Shown: positions 5,751 through 13,844 of the stretch, piece by piece
Numbering within the stretch: the first letter of the stretch is position 1
Layout: each line of letters opens with the position of its first letter
Assembly: GCA_030639395.1 (NCBI GenBank)
Contig: DAOWCW010000002.1
Span: 1-24,154, forward strand
Direction of reading: 5' to 3'
DNA from: an archaeon
GTDB lineage: Archaea > Nanoarchaeota > Nanoarchaeia > Pacearchaeales > GW2011-AR1
Length of the DNA stretch: 24,154 nucleotides
Translations under genes and position numbers: made by a program
The notes under the pieces: model-generated
What the model was told of the DNA's origin: nothing
The model's input: only the letters and a program-made list of their open reading frames with translations
Databases searched by the model: none

Positions 5751-6758
5751 CTATTTCAACCTAGAAATCAAATCAACCAGCCTCGAGCTATATCCAAATT
5801 CATTATCATACCAGCTCAAAACCTTTACAACCTTTCCATTTACCTGCGTCAACCTAGAATCAAAAATCGAAGAATACCCATTCCCAATAACATCTGAAGA
5901 AACCATCTCTTCCTCGCAATATTCCAAAATTCCTTTCATTTTTCCACTAGCCGCCTTTTTCACAGCATTATTAACACTCTCAATACTCACCGCCTTCTTC
6001 AAAGTCACAACAAAATCTACAATACTCCCACAAGCAACCGGGACACGAATCGCCAACCCATCTAACTTTCCTTTCAAGCTCGGAATAACTTCACTCGTAG
6101 CACTAGTCGCTCCACTAGAGGCAGGAACCAAATTCACAGCAGCAGATCTACCTCTTCGAAAATCTTTATGAGGAGCATCCAAAAGCTTCTGTCCTCCAGT
6201 ATAAGCATGAACCGTAGTCATAAATCCCTTTTCAATCCCAAACGAATCTTCCAAAATCTTAGCAACCGGTGCCAAACAATTCGTAGTACAAGAAGCCATC
6301 GAAATAATCTTATCACTTTTCTTTAATGTCTTCTCATTAACACCCAAAACAATCATCCTGTCCACATCCTTCCCAGGTGCCGAAATTACAACCTTTTTAG
6401 CCCCAGCCTTCAAGTGCTTACCAGCTCCCTCTCTATCCCTAAAAAATCCAGTGGACTCAATCACGACATCAACACCCAATTCCCCCCAAGGCAAATTCTC
6501 AGGATCACTCTCCGAATAAATACGAACCTTCTTACCCGATAAAGACGGCACACTATTACGTGCCCCAACTTTAATCCAATCCTTACCAAAAGTTACATCC
6601 TTATCATACCGTCCATAAACCGAATCAAATTTCAACAAATAAACAAGGTTCTCAATCCCAGTCAAATCATTAACAGCAACAACATCATAACCCCTCTCAA
6701 GCGCAATCTTAAAAACAGCACGCCCAATTCGTCCAAATCCATTAATAGCAACTTTCAT
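5751..6758 (-). CDS. gap: Glyceraldehyde-3-phosphate dehydrogenase, bacterial/eukaryotic type I (GapA-like)
   Basis: A 335-aa phosphorylating GAPDH. NGFGRIGR at 6-13 is the Rossmann dinucleotide loop, and Asp31 in AVNDLTG suggests NAD preference. SMASCTTNCLAP at 153-164 holds catalytic Cys157, TTVHAYTGGQ contains His184, and SWYDNEFGYSSR lies near the C terminus. The SCTTNC...SWYDNEFGY pattern is the type I enzyme of bacteria and eukaryotes; most archaea use a divergent GAPDH with different motifs, though type I is known in haloarchaea. A GAGGTG ribosome binding site ends 4 nt before ATG 6758 and a TATA box lies about 35 nt upstream. It lies between glucoamylase and pgk on the same strand. 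Lateral origin is likely but old, since base composition matches the neighbours. Confidence 0.96.
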   Translation of the reverse strand: MKVAINGFGRIGRAVFKIALERGYDVVAVNDLTGIENLVYLLKFDSVYGRYDKDVTFGKDWIKVGARNSVPSLSGKKVRIYSESDPENLPWGELGVDVVIESTGFFRDREGAGKHLKAGAKKVVISAPGKDVDRMIVLGVNEKTLKKSDKIISMASCTTNCLAPVAKILEDSFGIEKGFMTTVHAYTGGQKLLDAPHKDFRRGRSAAVNLVPASSGATSATSEVIPSLKGKLDGLAIRVPVACGSIVDFVVTLKKAVSIESVNNAVKKAASGKMKGILEYCEEEMVSSDVIGNGYSSIFDSRLTQVNGKVVKVLSWYDNEFGYSSRLVDLISRLK

Positions 6759-6762
6759 TCAA

Positions 6763-6798
6763 CACCTCAGCAACATAATCATATTCAACTTTATAAGC
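6763..6798 (-). promoter_or_regulatory. GAPDH promoter and ribosome binding site
   Basis: GAGGTG on the minus strand (6763-6768) sits 4 nt before the ATG. A TATA box (plus strand tttataag, 6790-6797) is centred about 35 nt upstream, giving a leader of roughly 10 nt. Confidence 0.55.
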
Positions 6799-6856
6799 TT
6801 TCCCCGAACAACCAACAAATTCACTACTTTTTCAAATTATCATCATCAGTCTATCT

Positions 6857-8815
6857 CTAAGAAAGCTCTCTAAATTTCTTCAAATACTTAATAACAGCCA
6901 CAACAAATCCAGCATGACTCCAAGTCAACGGAGCAACACTCAAGGGATGCGAATTTCTAGGATCAAGTTGCTCCGACAAAACCCCAGATGGCAACGCTTT
7001 CTCTACAACCCAGTCAAACAAATCCTTCGCCAAATCCAAATCCTTCAAAGTCTTAGCCCTAGCAATATAATATTTCGCCAACCACATTGTAGAAACAATC
7101 CAAGAATTCTCACGTTGTCCAGGAACCCGATGATACATATCATTCTCATATCGTGCAAGTCCGCTACACGTATCATCAAACCACAACCGATCCAACGCAG
7201 CATCAACAGTTCGCATTAATTTCACATTTTCAATATCAAGCAACTTAAACTCAAACAATCCATAAAAAGTACTAGCATCAATAGTCCTATCCATACAAAG
7301 CTTTTCATTGGCATCATAATAAATACCCTTAACAAAAATCCCCAGCTCCGCATCAAACATATATTTCAAAGTCGCCTTCCTCATTTTCTCGGCTACCTCT
7401 ACATATTTCTTAACATCTTTCACAGTCCCAAAAATCTTCGCAAACTTACCAGCCGCAATCAAGCCGGCATAAGTCGCACAACAAGTAAAAGTATGAACCC
7501 CAAGTTTTTCCTCCCACAAATCATAGCTCTCCTTAGGCAACCCACTATCCAAATCACGAAACGCAACCAAAAAATCCCCCATCTTCTTAATAAAATTCTT
7601 ATACATCTTCTTAATCATCAAATCTTCGTCGCCATACTTCTCATAATGTTTCCAAAGTGCATCCAAAACAAGTGCCGTCTCATCTTCCTGAATCGGCAAC
7701 TGAATCTTATCCCCTTTCAACCAAGAATGCCACGAACTACCAAGCGATCCGTCCGGATTATATTTATGCATCAAATAACCTTCCTTGCCGATAACTTCCG
7801 AACAAAACCTAAAAAATTTTTTTGTCATATCACTATGCCCAGCATGATCCAAACTCCGAGAAATCAAAGCCCCATCTCGTGGCCACATATAACTATAAGT
7901 ATCCCTCTTAAATCGAAGCGTATGGGTGTCATTAGCAGCCATCGTCGCCCCATGATTATCAGTCTGTGCACGAATAATCAAAAGCGACCTCTTAAACAAA
8001 TCAACAACATCCTCACCTAACTCATCAAAATCGATATGCCTCTTGCTTTCCCAGTCCTTCCAATAAGTCACAGTATCCTTCATTAAATTATCAAAACCCT
8101 TCTTTAAAATATATGTTCGAATCACACAAACCTCATCATAATTTTTCCCAACCGCAATCCAGTAATCGATATTCTTCTCCTCACCAGCACCAATCTTCAA
8201 ACTAAACCCAATGGCTGAATCGGTAGAGCCGTGTTCAACAGGATTCTTTCCCAAAATCCCATCCTCACAATCCACATACGTTCCTTTCTTTTTACTAACA
8301 CCCTCGGCAATTCCGACAGCATAGTCTCCAAAATCAACACCCTCACTTTGTCCCCCGCTCAAAAAATAACGCTTCCCCTTATAATTCACAATCGAATTAG
8401 TTTTCGGATCATAAAAAATACTATCCCCTATATTATCCTCCGAAATATGAAAATGCTGTGAGAAAAAAACCCTAATCTCCCTTGCTGTATTAAAATTATT
8501 CTTCACTTTCACATTCCTCAAATAAACATTCTTCTCAAAATGCACAGCCTCCGACATATTCAAGTTGACACCCAGCTGGTCATTCACAGCCACAATTTCA
8601 CTCACCAAAGAATCCTTTTTATATCTAATATCAATATCCCATTCATTTCGAGTCAGCCAACTAAAAACCCCATCAACCCAAACACCAATTCGATGAACAT
8701 TCCCAGAAACATGATTCTCCTGTCCAACATAAGGATAATAAAAATCCCGAATCAAAGAATTCTTATCCGTGCAAACCAACATATTTCCATTGCCGAGAAT
8801 CACATGCCTTGTCAT
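6857..8815 (-). CDS. GH15 glucoamylase-type glycoside hydrolase
   Basis: A 652-aa enzyme expected to release glucose from the ends of alpha-glucans. It has the two-part archaeal/bacterial GH15 layout: an N-terminal beta-sandwich-like region (1-260, opening with a GNGNMLV and RDFYYPYVG segment) and an (alpha/alpha)6 barrel. Barrel motifs include SYMWPRDGA at 308-316, QEDETALVLDALW at 376-388 and LWEEKLGVHTF at 433-443 (catalytic acid Glu435 or 436). PGQRENSWIVSTMWLA spans 565-580, and GVLSEQLDP at 611-619 carries general base Glu615. No signal peptide is seen, so it probably acts on internal glycogen. Its ATG overlaps the stop of the upstream small gene as ATGA, a 4-bp overlap that couples translation. 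Maltose, trehalose or dextran activity is possible within GH15. Confidence 0.93.
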   Translation of the reverse strand: MTRHVILGNGNMLVCTDKNSLIRDFYYPYVGQENHVSGNVHRIGVWVDGVFSWLTRNEWDIDIRYKKDSLVSEIVAVNDQLGVNLNMSEAVHFEKNVYLRNVKVKNNFNTAREIRVFFSQHFHISEDNIGDSIFYDPKTNSIVNYKGKRYFLSGGQSEGVDFGDYAVGIAEGVSKKKGTYVDCEDGILGKNPVEHGSTDSAIGFSLKIGAGEEKNIDYWIAVGKNYDEVCVIRTYILKKGFDNLMKDTVTYWKDWESKRHIDFDELGEDVVDLFKRSLLIIRAQTDNHGATMAANDTHTLRFKRDTYSYMWPRDGALISRSLDHAGHSDMTKKFFRFCSEVIGKEGYLMHKYNPDGSLGSSWHSWLKGDKIQLPIQEDETALVLDALWKHYEKYGDEDLMIKKMYKNFIKKMGDFLVAFRDLDSGLPKESYDLWEEKLGVHTFTCCATYAGLIAAGKFAKIFGTVKDVKKYVEVAEKMRKATLKYMFDAELGIFVKGIYYDANEKLCMDRTIDASTFYGLFEFKLLDIENVKLMRTVDAALDRLWFDDTCSGLARYENDMYHRVPGQRENSWIVSTMWLAKYYIARAKTLKDLDLAKDLFDWVVEKALPSGVLSEQLDPRNSHPLSVAPLTWSHAGFVVAVIKYLKKFRELS

Positions 8816-9120
8816 AAATTCTTCTCAAGATACTTTTCAACATAAGTTATCCGAGCCTCGATTTTTTTCAAAGCACTTTTCTTATCCAATCCAATCAAGC
8901 TATCCGCCAACCGAATATCTCCAATACATTCACGAATCCAACTAGAAAAATCATTCCTTTCTTCCTTAACATGATGCAAAAAAACTTCATCATCCATATC
9001 CTTAAGGTCCTTTTTCAAATCTTCCAAATTCGAAAACACTTTCCCATTATTACAAAAAAATCTACTGCCCTCCTCGACATCCCCCAAAATTTTCTTAGCC
9101 AATTTCTCATTTAATCTCAT
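8812..9120 (-). CDS. Small DUF5752-like protein, paralogue a
   Basis: A 102-aa cytoplasmic protein with no signal or membrane segment. Residues 20-75 contain RFFCNNGKVFSNLEDL, then DEVFLHHVKEERNDFSSWI, then IGDIRLA. The FxC-N-G..., HHV-EE-NDF-WI and GD-LA pattern is shared with the 98-aa protein at 9943-10239, so the two are paralogues. From memory it resembles the uncharacterised archaeal family DUF5752; no function is known to me. The gene sits between the MinD-like ATPase (40 nt upstream) and glucoamylase (4-bp ATGA overlap), so it is translated with the glucoamylase. A TATA-like ttattaaatata near 9140-9151 could give a separate promoter. A partner or adaptor role for the ATPase or the enzymes is inference. 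Confidence 0.75.
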   Translation of the reverse strand: MRLNEKLAKKILGDVEEGSRFFCNNGKVFSNLEDLKKDLKDMDDEVFLHHVKEERNDFSSWIRECIGDIRLADSLIGLDKKSALKKIEARITYVEKYLEKNL

Positions 9121-9160
9121 TTCTTCTCTAAATCTCTTTTTATTAAATATACCTGATTCA

Positions 9161-9892
9161 TTATTTTAGTTTCCTCTTCCATATACTAAGCTTCTCTCCA
9201 ATTAAAGATCCAGCCAGCTTCCTATACTCAGCCGAAACATTCTGTCTAGGAAAATTCACAACAACAGGAGTCATCCTAGAAAGTGCCGACAAAACCTTAA
9301 AATTCTCAGGAACAACAGACAAAACCTTCGCCCCAGAAGCACTCTCAATATCTTTTTTCGACAGCTCAAACCTTTTCTTATAGGCCTTATTAATAACAAT
9401 CCCACGAATCTTAACATCTCGTTTATCTGCAACACTAATCGCATGAATTGTAGAACTCAAAGTAGGATAATCTGGCGAACTTACAACCAGCAATTCATCC
9501 GAAGCAGCCATCGTAGCATACATTTCCTCATTCAAAGAAGGCGACGAATCAATCAAAATCACATCATAAATATCTCTCAATTCCTCAAGCTTATCCTTCA
9601 ATCCTAAGGGAGCAGTCTCAAAAGGTGCAAGTTTTCCAGGAATAATATGAAACCCAAGCTCATGCTGATAAATTGCCTCAAAAATAGAATGATTATCATT
9701 CAAAACATGATGAAGTGTATACTTCGGAGCAAGTAATCCCAAATGCAATCCCAAATGTGGAGTAGAAAAATTCGCATCAATCATCAAAACTTTCTTCCCA
9801 TAATCCCTAGCCAAAGACGTACCCAAATTCGAAACAACAGTCGTCTTCCCAACTCCACCCTTCAAAGCAACAACTCCAAAAATCTTACCCAT
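9161..9892 (-). CDS. MinD/ParA-family deviant Walker ATPase
   Basis: A 243-aa SIMIBI-class ATPase. ALKGGVGKTTVVSNLG at 9-24 is the deviant Walker A with signature Lys11 and Lys16, KVLMIDANF at 34-42 is the A' motif, and YDVILIDSSPS at 109-119 is Walker B with Asp115. The family dimerises on ATP and positions partners on the membrane or nucleoid. The last 15-18 residues (SLIGEKLSIWKRKLK) could form an amphipathic helix like MinD's membrane-targeting tip, so membrane binding is plausible. A GAGGGGGA ribosome binding site (9899-9906) lies 6 nt before ATG 9892. It is embedded in an alpha-glucan operon between two DUF5752-like paralogues and not beside a cell-division or chromosome-partition partner, which suggests a positioning role tied to glucan enzymes or granules. 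That role is inference. Confidence 0.9.
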   Translation of the reverse strand: MGKIFGVVALKGGVGKTTVVSNLGTSLARDYGKKVLMIDANFSTPHLGLHLGLLAPKYTLHHVLNDNHSIFEAIYQHELGFHIIPGKLAPFETAPLGLKDKLEELRDIYDVILIDSSPSLNEEMYATMAASDELLVVSSPDYPTLSSTIHAISVADKRDVKIRGIVINKAYKKRFELSKKDIESASGAKVLSVVPENFKVLSALSRMTPVVVNFPRQNVSAEYRKLAGSLIGEKLSIWKRKLK

Positions 9893-9942
9893 AAAAAATC
9901 CCCCTCAAGTTACTCAAATCATCAAACACAACCCGAAATAGT

Positions 9943-10239
9943 TTATTCATCAAGTATCGCCCCCTTTATCTGATTAATAATTCTACCTTTAATCTTAGCA
10001 GGACTATTTACTTTTTTATCAATAGCAACAATCATCTTTCTTCTATCTTTCAATTTACCAATCCGTCTACTCAAAACTTTATCTCCCACAGCATCCCTAA
10101 TCCAATTTACAAAATCATTTTTCTCTTCGTTAACATGATGCAAAAAACATTCCTCATCAATAACTTTCAACTTCTCCAAAAGCTCATCCAAACTTCCAGC
10201 ACTCTCTCCATTACAGAGATAAAATCGATCTATCACCAT
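9943..10239 (-). CDS. Small DUF5752-like protein, paralogue b
   Basis: A 98-aa protein homologous to the one at 8812-9120. It opens with RFYLCNGESAGSLDELL, followed by DEECFLHHVNEEKNDFVNWI and VGDKVL, all in the same order. The C-terminal third is basic (lysine and arginine rich) and differs from its paralogue. It lies 50 nt upstream of the MinD-like ATPase and 25 nt downstream of the GH57 gene in the same direction, so operon membership is likely. A TATA-like ctttataaattt at 10261-10272 is centred about 28 nt upstream and may add an internal promoter. Function unknown. Confidence 0.75.
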   Translation of the reverse strand: MVIDRFYLCNGESAGSLDELLEKLKVIDEECFLHHVNEEKNDFVNWIRDAVGDKVLSRRIGKLKDRRKMIVAIDKKVNSPAKIKGRIINQIKGAILDE

Positions 10240-10264
10240 CTTTTATTTACATACCTTTTCTTCT

Positions 10265-11518
10265 TTATAAATTTATTTTATTGTTAACAATATCACCATT
10301 TAACAAAAATCCTCGCTCCTTCAAAATTTCATTAACTTCCATCTCCAAATCCTGCAAAACATTCATATAAGCAATAAATGCATCATAAGGACTTTCATAA
10401 GGATTGAAATATTTATGAACATCACCGTCGTTAAACCATTTCGTGCACATATAATAAAAATGATCGCTTGTCTGTAACTTTCGCCACTTATGAACCAACT
10501 CCGCATTCCCAGTCAACTTCACCTTCTCGCCAATATTATAAATCCTATCCATAGAAGCATCCTGAATCTCATTCCCCTTCCACGCACTCAAATCCCGCTC
10601 CATATCAGCCCACGAAATAAAATTATGACAATCATATTCACCCTTAACCTCATAAGAATCAACAACCTCAGAAGGCGTCTTAAAATCATTATCAGGATGC
10701 TTCAAAAACTCTTCAGGCAAATGACGAAGAAATTCAAAAATCCCAGTATCCTCCCACTGATGTTCACCAAAAGTCTCATAATCCATAAATAAATTTACAA
10801 CCTCACCATTCCCATTAATCGAATTCAACCATTGCACATATTTCGGCACCGTCAACGGCCAATCATTCCAACCACGATTCGAAAACCGAAAAGCCACATC
10901 ATCACTTAATTTATAATTCTTCAACAAAACTTTGATATTCTCGGTCCCAGTAGGTTTATACAAAAAATTTGGCGATCTCCAACCCAACAAATGATCCGCA
11001 CCCTCAGCAATAATCCCCTTATAACCCATAGCCTCAACCTCATTAGCCAACTCATTATTATAAATCAACTCCGTATTCCGAAACACCGTCGGCTCAACTC
11101 CAAATAATTGTTTCACTAGTTTTCCATGCAACCGAACCTGCTCACGAAATTCATCCTTATCAAACAAAAACGACAACGAATGATAATAAGTTTCACTCAA
11201 AATTTCAACCCGACCAGTCGCAACCAAATCCTGAAAACTTTTCAAAACATCAGGTGCAAATTCTTCCAACTGTTCCAAGAAAACTCCAGAAAAAGAAAAA
11301 CTAACCTTGAACTCAGGATGCTTCTTTAACAACTCCAACAAAACCGCATTCGTCGGTAAATAACACTTTCCAGAAACCTTATCAACAATCCACTTATTAT
11401 CCAACTTCGTCCCAGACCGATCCGAAAAATATTCTTTCTCTTTTCCAATATCAAAAACAGAATACTGCCGAATCCTATAAGGCTGATGTACCTGAAAATA
11501 AAAACACATTGAAACCAT
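10265..11518 (-). CDS. GH57 glycoside hydrolase (alpha-amylase or glucanotransferase type)
   Basis: A 417-aa protein with the GH57 motifs: motif 1 HQPYR at 11-15, a region around FSFSGVFLEQL at 74-84, motif 3 FRNTEL at 146-151 with nucleophile Glu150, and motif 4 FMDYETFGEHQW at 244-255 with acid/base Asp246. GH57 enzymes act on alpha-1,4 and alpha-1,6 glucans with retention. The length and the single catalytic domain fit the intracellular amylase-like subgroup; branching-enzyme or 4-alpha-glucanotransferase activity cannot be excluded. There is no signal peptide. Its ATG at 11518 overlaps the glycosyltransferase stop by one base (TAATG), so translation is coupled. A glucan synthase, GH57 and GH15 set also occurs in Methanocaldococcus jannaschii (MJ1606-MJ1611 region, from memory). 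Confidence 0.92.
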   Translation of the reverse strand: MVSMCFYFQVHQPYRIRQYSVFDIGKEKEYFSDRSGTKLDNKWIVDKVSGKCYLPTNAVLLELLKKHPEFKVSFSFSGVFLEQLEEFAPDVLKSFQDLVATGRVEILSETYYHSLSFLFDKDEFREQVRLHGKLVKQLFGVEPTVFRNTELIYNNELANEVEAMGYKGIIAEGADHLLGWRSPNFLYKPTGTENIKVLLKNYKLSDDVAFRFSNRGWNDWPLTVPKYVQWLNSINGNGEVVNLFMDYETFGEHQWEDTGIFEFLRHLPEEFLKHPDNDFKTPSEVVDSYEVKGEYDCHNFISWADMERDLSAWKGNEIQDASMDRIYNIGEKVKLTGNAELVHKWRKLQTSDHFYYMCTKWFNDGDVHKYFNPYESPYDAFIAYMNVLQDLEMEVNEILKERGFLLNGDIVNNKINL

Positions 11519-12771
11519 TAACCCTTTTCGGTAAGCTCTTTGTAAATATCAACACACCGCCTAGCTGGCTTATCCCATGTCAATTTATTTACCTCACTCA
11601 ACCCCTCCTTTTTCATAGTATTATGTAATTCATTATGTTTTAACAACGATACAATTTGATTAGCCATTTTATCAGTATCCCAGAAATCAACTTTAAAAAC
11701 ATTATTCAAAATCTCACTCGCTCCAGACTGCTTAGAAATAATAGTCGGCGTTCCCTTAGTCATCGCCTCAAAAGAAACAAGCCCAAATGGCTCACTAACC
11801 GACGGCATAATATAAATATCCGCCATACTAAAAAACTTATTCGCATCATCTCGCGTGTAAAATCCATGGAACAAAAACTTATCCTGCAATCCCATTTCAA
11901 CAGTTTTTTTAATCATCTTGTTAAGCTGGTCGCCAGATCCAGCCATAATAAAAATAACATTATCATAAAAATTCACAACCTTCTTGGCTGCCTCAATAAA
12001 ATAATCCGGACCCTTTTGCAAAGTCATCCTACCCGCATACAAAACAATCTTATTTTTTTCCTTAAACTTCGGAAAATCAAAATCAATGTCTGGACCAACA
12101 TCAATCTTTGCATGATAAACAATCTCAATCTTTTTTGGGTCAATACCATAATTCTTAATCAATCCCCTCTTTACTTTCTCACTAATCGCAATAATTTTAT
12201 CCGCCTTTTCCATTCCTTCTTTCTCAATAGAATATATATGCGGATCAGCACCATTCCCACCCGACTTATCAAATTCAGTAATATGCATATGAACAATTAA
12301 TGGTTTTCTCATCTGCTCACTAGCCCTTACAGCAGCAGGAAACGTCGTCCAATCATGCGCATGAATGACATCAAAATCCTCCTCGTCAATAATAGCATTC
12401 ACTCTCTCTGTAAACTTATAAACTTCTGCAATAAGATTTTCCCCATACAAACTCAAGGCATTATCTTTCCCAATCTTAGTTTTTATCCCAGTAATTATTT
12501 TTTGCCTTTCCTCCCTGTAACTTTCCTCAGTCATATAAGCCCCAATTAAAGAAGGGATTCGTTTAAAATTAATTTTATTCTTTCCCTTAAATCTATCGGC
12601 TAACAATATTCTAAGATGCTGATTCATGAGGTCATCAGGACCAAAAGGCATAACATAAGTTAAGTCAATATCATCCATTTTAACCAGCTCTTTCGTCAGT
12701 TCATGACAAACTATCCCAGCTCCCCCAACAAAAAAAGGAGGAAATTCCCAACCAAGCATCAAAACCTTCAT
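11518..12771 (-). CDS. GT4/GT5-type glycosyltransferase, probable glycogen (starch) synthase-like
   Basis: A 417-aa GT-B fold enzyme. MLGWEFPPFFVGGAGIVCHEL at 5-25 is the N-terminal acceptor-side glycine loop, and DVIHAHDWTTF at 134-144 is typical of glycogen synthases and sucrose-phosphate-type GT4 enzymes. VLYAGRMTLQKGPDYFIEA at 243-261 starts the donor domain, and SEPFGLVSFEAMTKGTP holds the EX7E pair Glu327/Glu335. The family transfers glucose from ADP- or UDP-glucose. With the coupled GH57 and downstream GH15, an alpha-glucan synthase is the best reading; a sucrose- or trehalose-type transferase remains possible. A ribosome binding site (GGAG...GGTGA, 12773-12783) precedes the ATG. It diverges from the SIS isomerase and is the first gene of the glucan operon. 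Confidence 0.88.
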   Translation of the reverse strand: MKVLMLGWEFPPFFVGGAGIVCHELTKELVKMDDIDLTYVMPFGPDDLMNQHLRILLADRFKGKNKINFKRIPSLIGAYMTEESYREERQKIITGIKTKIGKDNALSLYGENLIAEVYKFTERVNAIIDEEDFDVIHAHDWTTFPAAVRASEQMRKPLIVHMHITEFDKSGGNGADPHIYSIEKEGMEKADKIIAISEKVKRGLIKNYGIDPKKIEIVYHAKIDVGPDIDFDFPKFKEKNKIVLYAGRMTLQKGPDYFIEAAKKVVNFYDNVIFIMAGSGDQLNKMIKKTVEMGLQDKFLFHGFYTRDDANKFFSMADIYIMPSVSEPFGLVSFEAMTKGTPTIISKQSGASEILNNVFKVDFWDTDKMANQIVSLLKHNELHNTMKKEGLSEVNKLTWDKPARRCVDIYKELTEKG

Positions 12772-12772
12772 G

Positions 12773-12812
12773 TCACCATCTCCAAAAAAATACAGCCATT
12801 TAAGCTATTAAA
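12773..12812 (-). promoter_or_regulatory. Promoter and ribosome binding site of the glucan operon
   Basis: On the minus strand GGAGATGGTGA lies just before ATG 12771, and an A/T-rich TATA-like element (ttaatagcttaaa, about 12800-12812) is centred about 35 nt upstream. It would drive the glycosyltransferase-GH57 pair and probably the genes beyond. Confidence 0.4.
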
Positions 12813-12865
12813 CCTTTCCATAGTATATCCAAAACAACAACGAACTATTTTCAAGCAATCAAAAC

Positions 12866-12877
12866 AGTTAAATATTT
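12866..12877 (+). promoter_or_regulatory. TATA box for the SIS isomerase gene
   Basis: The sequence agttaaatattt is centred about 24 nt upstream of ATG 12896, consistent with a leaderless message. It is divergent from the glucan operon promoter about 60 bp away. Confidence 0.5.
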
Positions 12878-12895
12878 GTCATCTCTAAAAAAATA

Positions 12896-13753
12896 ATGAA
12901 AGAGCTGATAAATCTAGACGAATGTACAATAAACGCACTAAATCTCCTCTCAAAATCTTCATTCCCCAAAATCAAAATTACCTTCAATAATCCTTTAGTC
13001 GTAGGAAGCGGAAACGCCGCAGCACTAGGAAAAATTTTATTTCACGGAGTCTTCGCAAACGAAAGCAATTATCTTGAAAAATTAAAAACAGAAAAAATCG
13101 ATGGTTGCATATTAATTTCATCATCAGCAGGAAAACACGCTCCAATAATCGCAAAACAAATGAAAAAGAAAAAAATCAAAACAATCCTCCTAACAAACAA
13201 TCCAAATGGCGAAGCAACAAAATTCGTCAACAAAACATACACCTTTCCAAAAAACACCGAGCCCTACACATACAACACCTCGACATACCTAGGAATGATT
13301 CTTGCAAAAACAGGTGAAGATCCAAAAAAAATTCTAACTTTCCTTAAAAAAATCAAAGTCCCACCCCTAAAAAAATACAATTCATATTACTTCATAGTCC
13401 CAGAAAAATTCGACCCAATCAGAGAATTCTTCGAAACAAAATTCGACGAACTATTCGGACCCATGATTCAAGGAGAAGCTTTCACATATGAACAAACCAA
13501 GCATGCAAAAACCGTTGTCAAATCAAACAAAGAATTATTTATCAGCTTAGGCGTAGAAAACAAAGTTTTCGGAAAAAACAAGCTAAATTACAAACTACCA
13601 AAATCAGCAGACTTTGGACTAATCTTTTGTCTAGGTTATTACCTTATAGGAAAAATCCAAAAAACAAATAAACCATGGTTCAAAGAAAATATTGAAAATT
13701 ACGTTAAAGAAGCCAGCAAATTATTCAATGAAAAAATTGAAGTGCAAAATTAA
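12896..13753 (+). CDS. SIS-domain sugar-phosphate isomerase (PGI/PMI-like)
   Basis: A 285-aa protein with two SIS folds. PLVVGSGNAAALGKILFHG at 33-51 and CILISSSAGKHAPIIA at 71-86 are the first domain's phosphate loops, NTSTYLGMILA follows at 127-137, and FGPMIQGEAFTYEQTKHAK at 187-205 has the Glu and His expected near the ring-opening site of bifunctional phosphoglucose/phosphomannose isomerases. This would interconvert glucose 6-phosphate and fructose 6-phosphate and link glucan breakdown to the PfkB kinase. The length is slightly below the family's usual 300-330 aa. It is the only plus-strand gene in the carbohydrate block. A TATA box 24 nt before the ATG indicates a leaderless mRNA, and a hairpin with a T tract follows the stop. 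The exact substrate is inferred. Confidence 0.78.
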   Translation: MKELINLDECTINALNLLSKSSFPKIKITFNNPLVVGSGNAAALGKILFHGVFANESNYLEKLKTEKIDGCILISSSAGKHAPIIAKQMKKKKIKTILLTNNPNGEATKFVNKTYTFPKNTEPYTYNTSTYLGMILAKTGEDPKKILTFLKKIKVPPLKKYNSYYFIVPEKFDPIREFFETKFDELFGPMIQGEAFTYEQTKHAKTVVKSNKELFISLGVENKVFGKNKLNYKLPKSADFGLIFCLGYYLIGKIQKTNKPWFKENIENYVKEASKLFNEKIEVQN

Positions 13754-13786
13754 TTTTTATAATATTTTTTTATATCCACCAAGCCC

Positions 13787-13811
13787 TGACTTGCCAGAAG
13801 TCATATTTTTT
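13787..13811 (+). terminator. Hairpin plus T tract after the SIS isomerase gene
   Basis: tgactt (13787-13792) pairs perfectly with aagtca (13798-13803) around a gccag loop and is followed by tattttttg. It lies 34 nt past the stop in the gap before the convergent DNA polymerase gene. The T tract is on the plus side only. A run of T also follows the stop directly (13755-13770), a common archaeal termination signal. Confidence 0.6.
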
Positions 13812-13844
13812 GAGACCTAGCAAAACTTATACTCAAAGACTTCC

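Noticed and set aside
7493..8020. 175-codon plus-strand open frame inside the glucoamylase gene
   Set aside because: Antisense shadow of conserved GH15 sequence; composition follows the strand bias.
11656..12300. 214-codon plus-strand open frame inside the glycosyltransferase gene
   Set aside because: Antisense to conserved GT4 motifs, Ile/Asn/Arg-rich with no recognisable domain or promoter.
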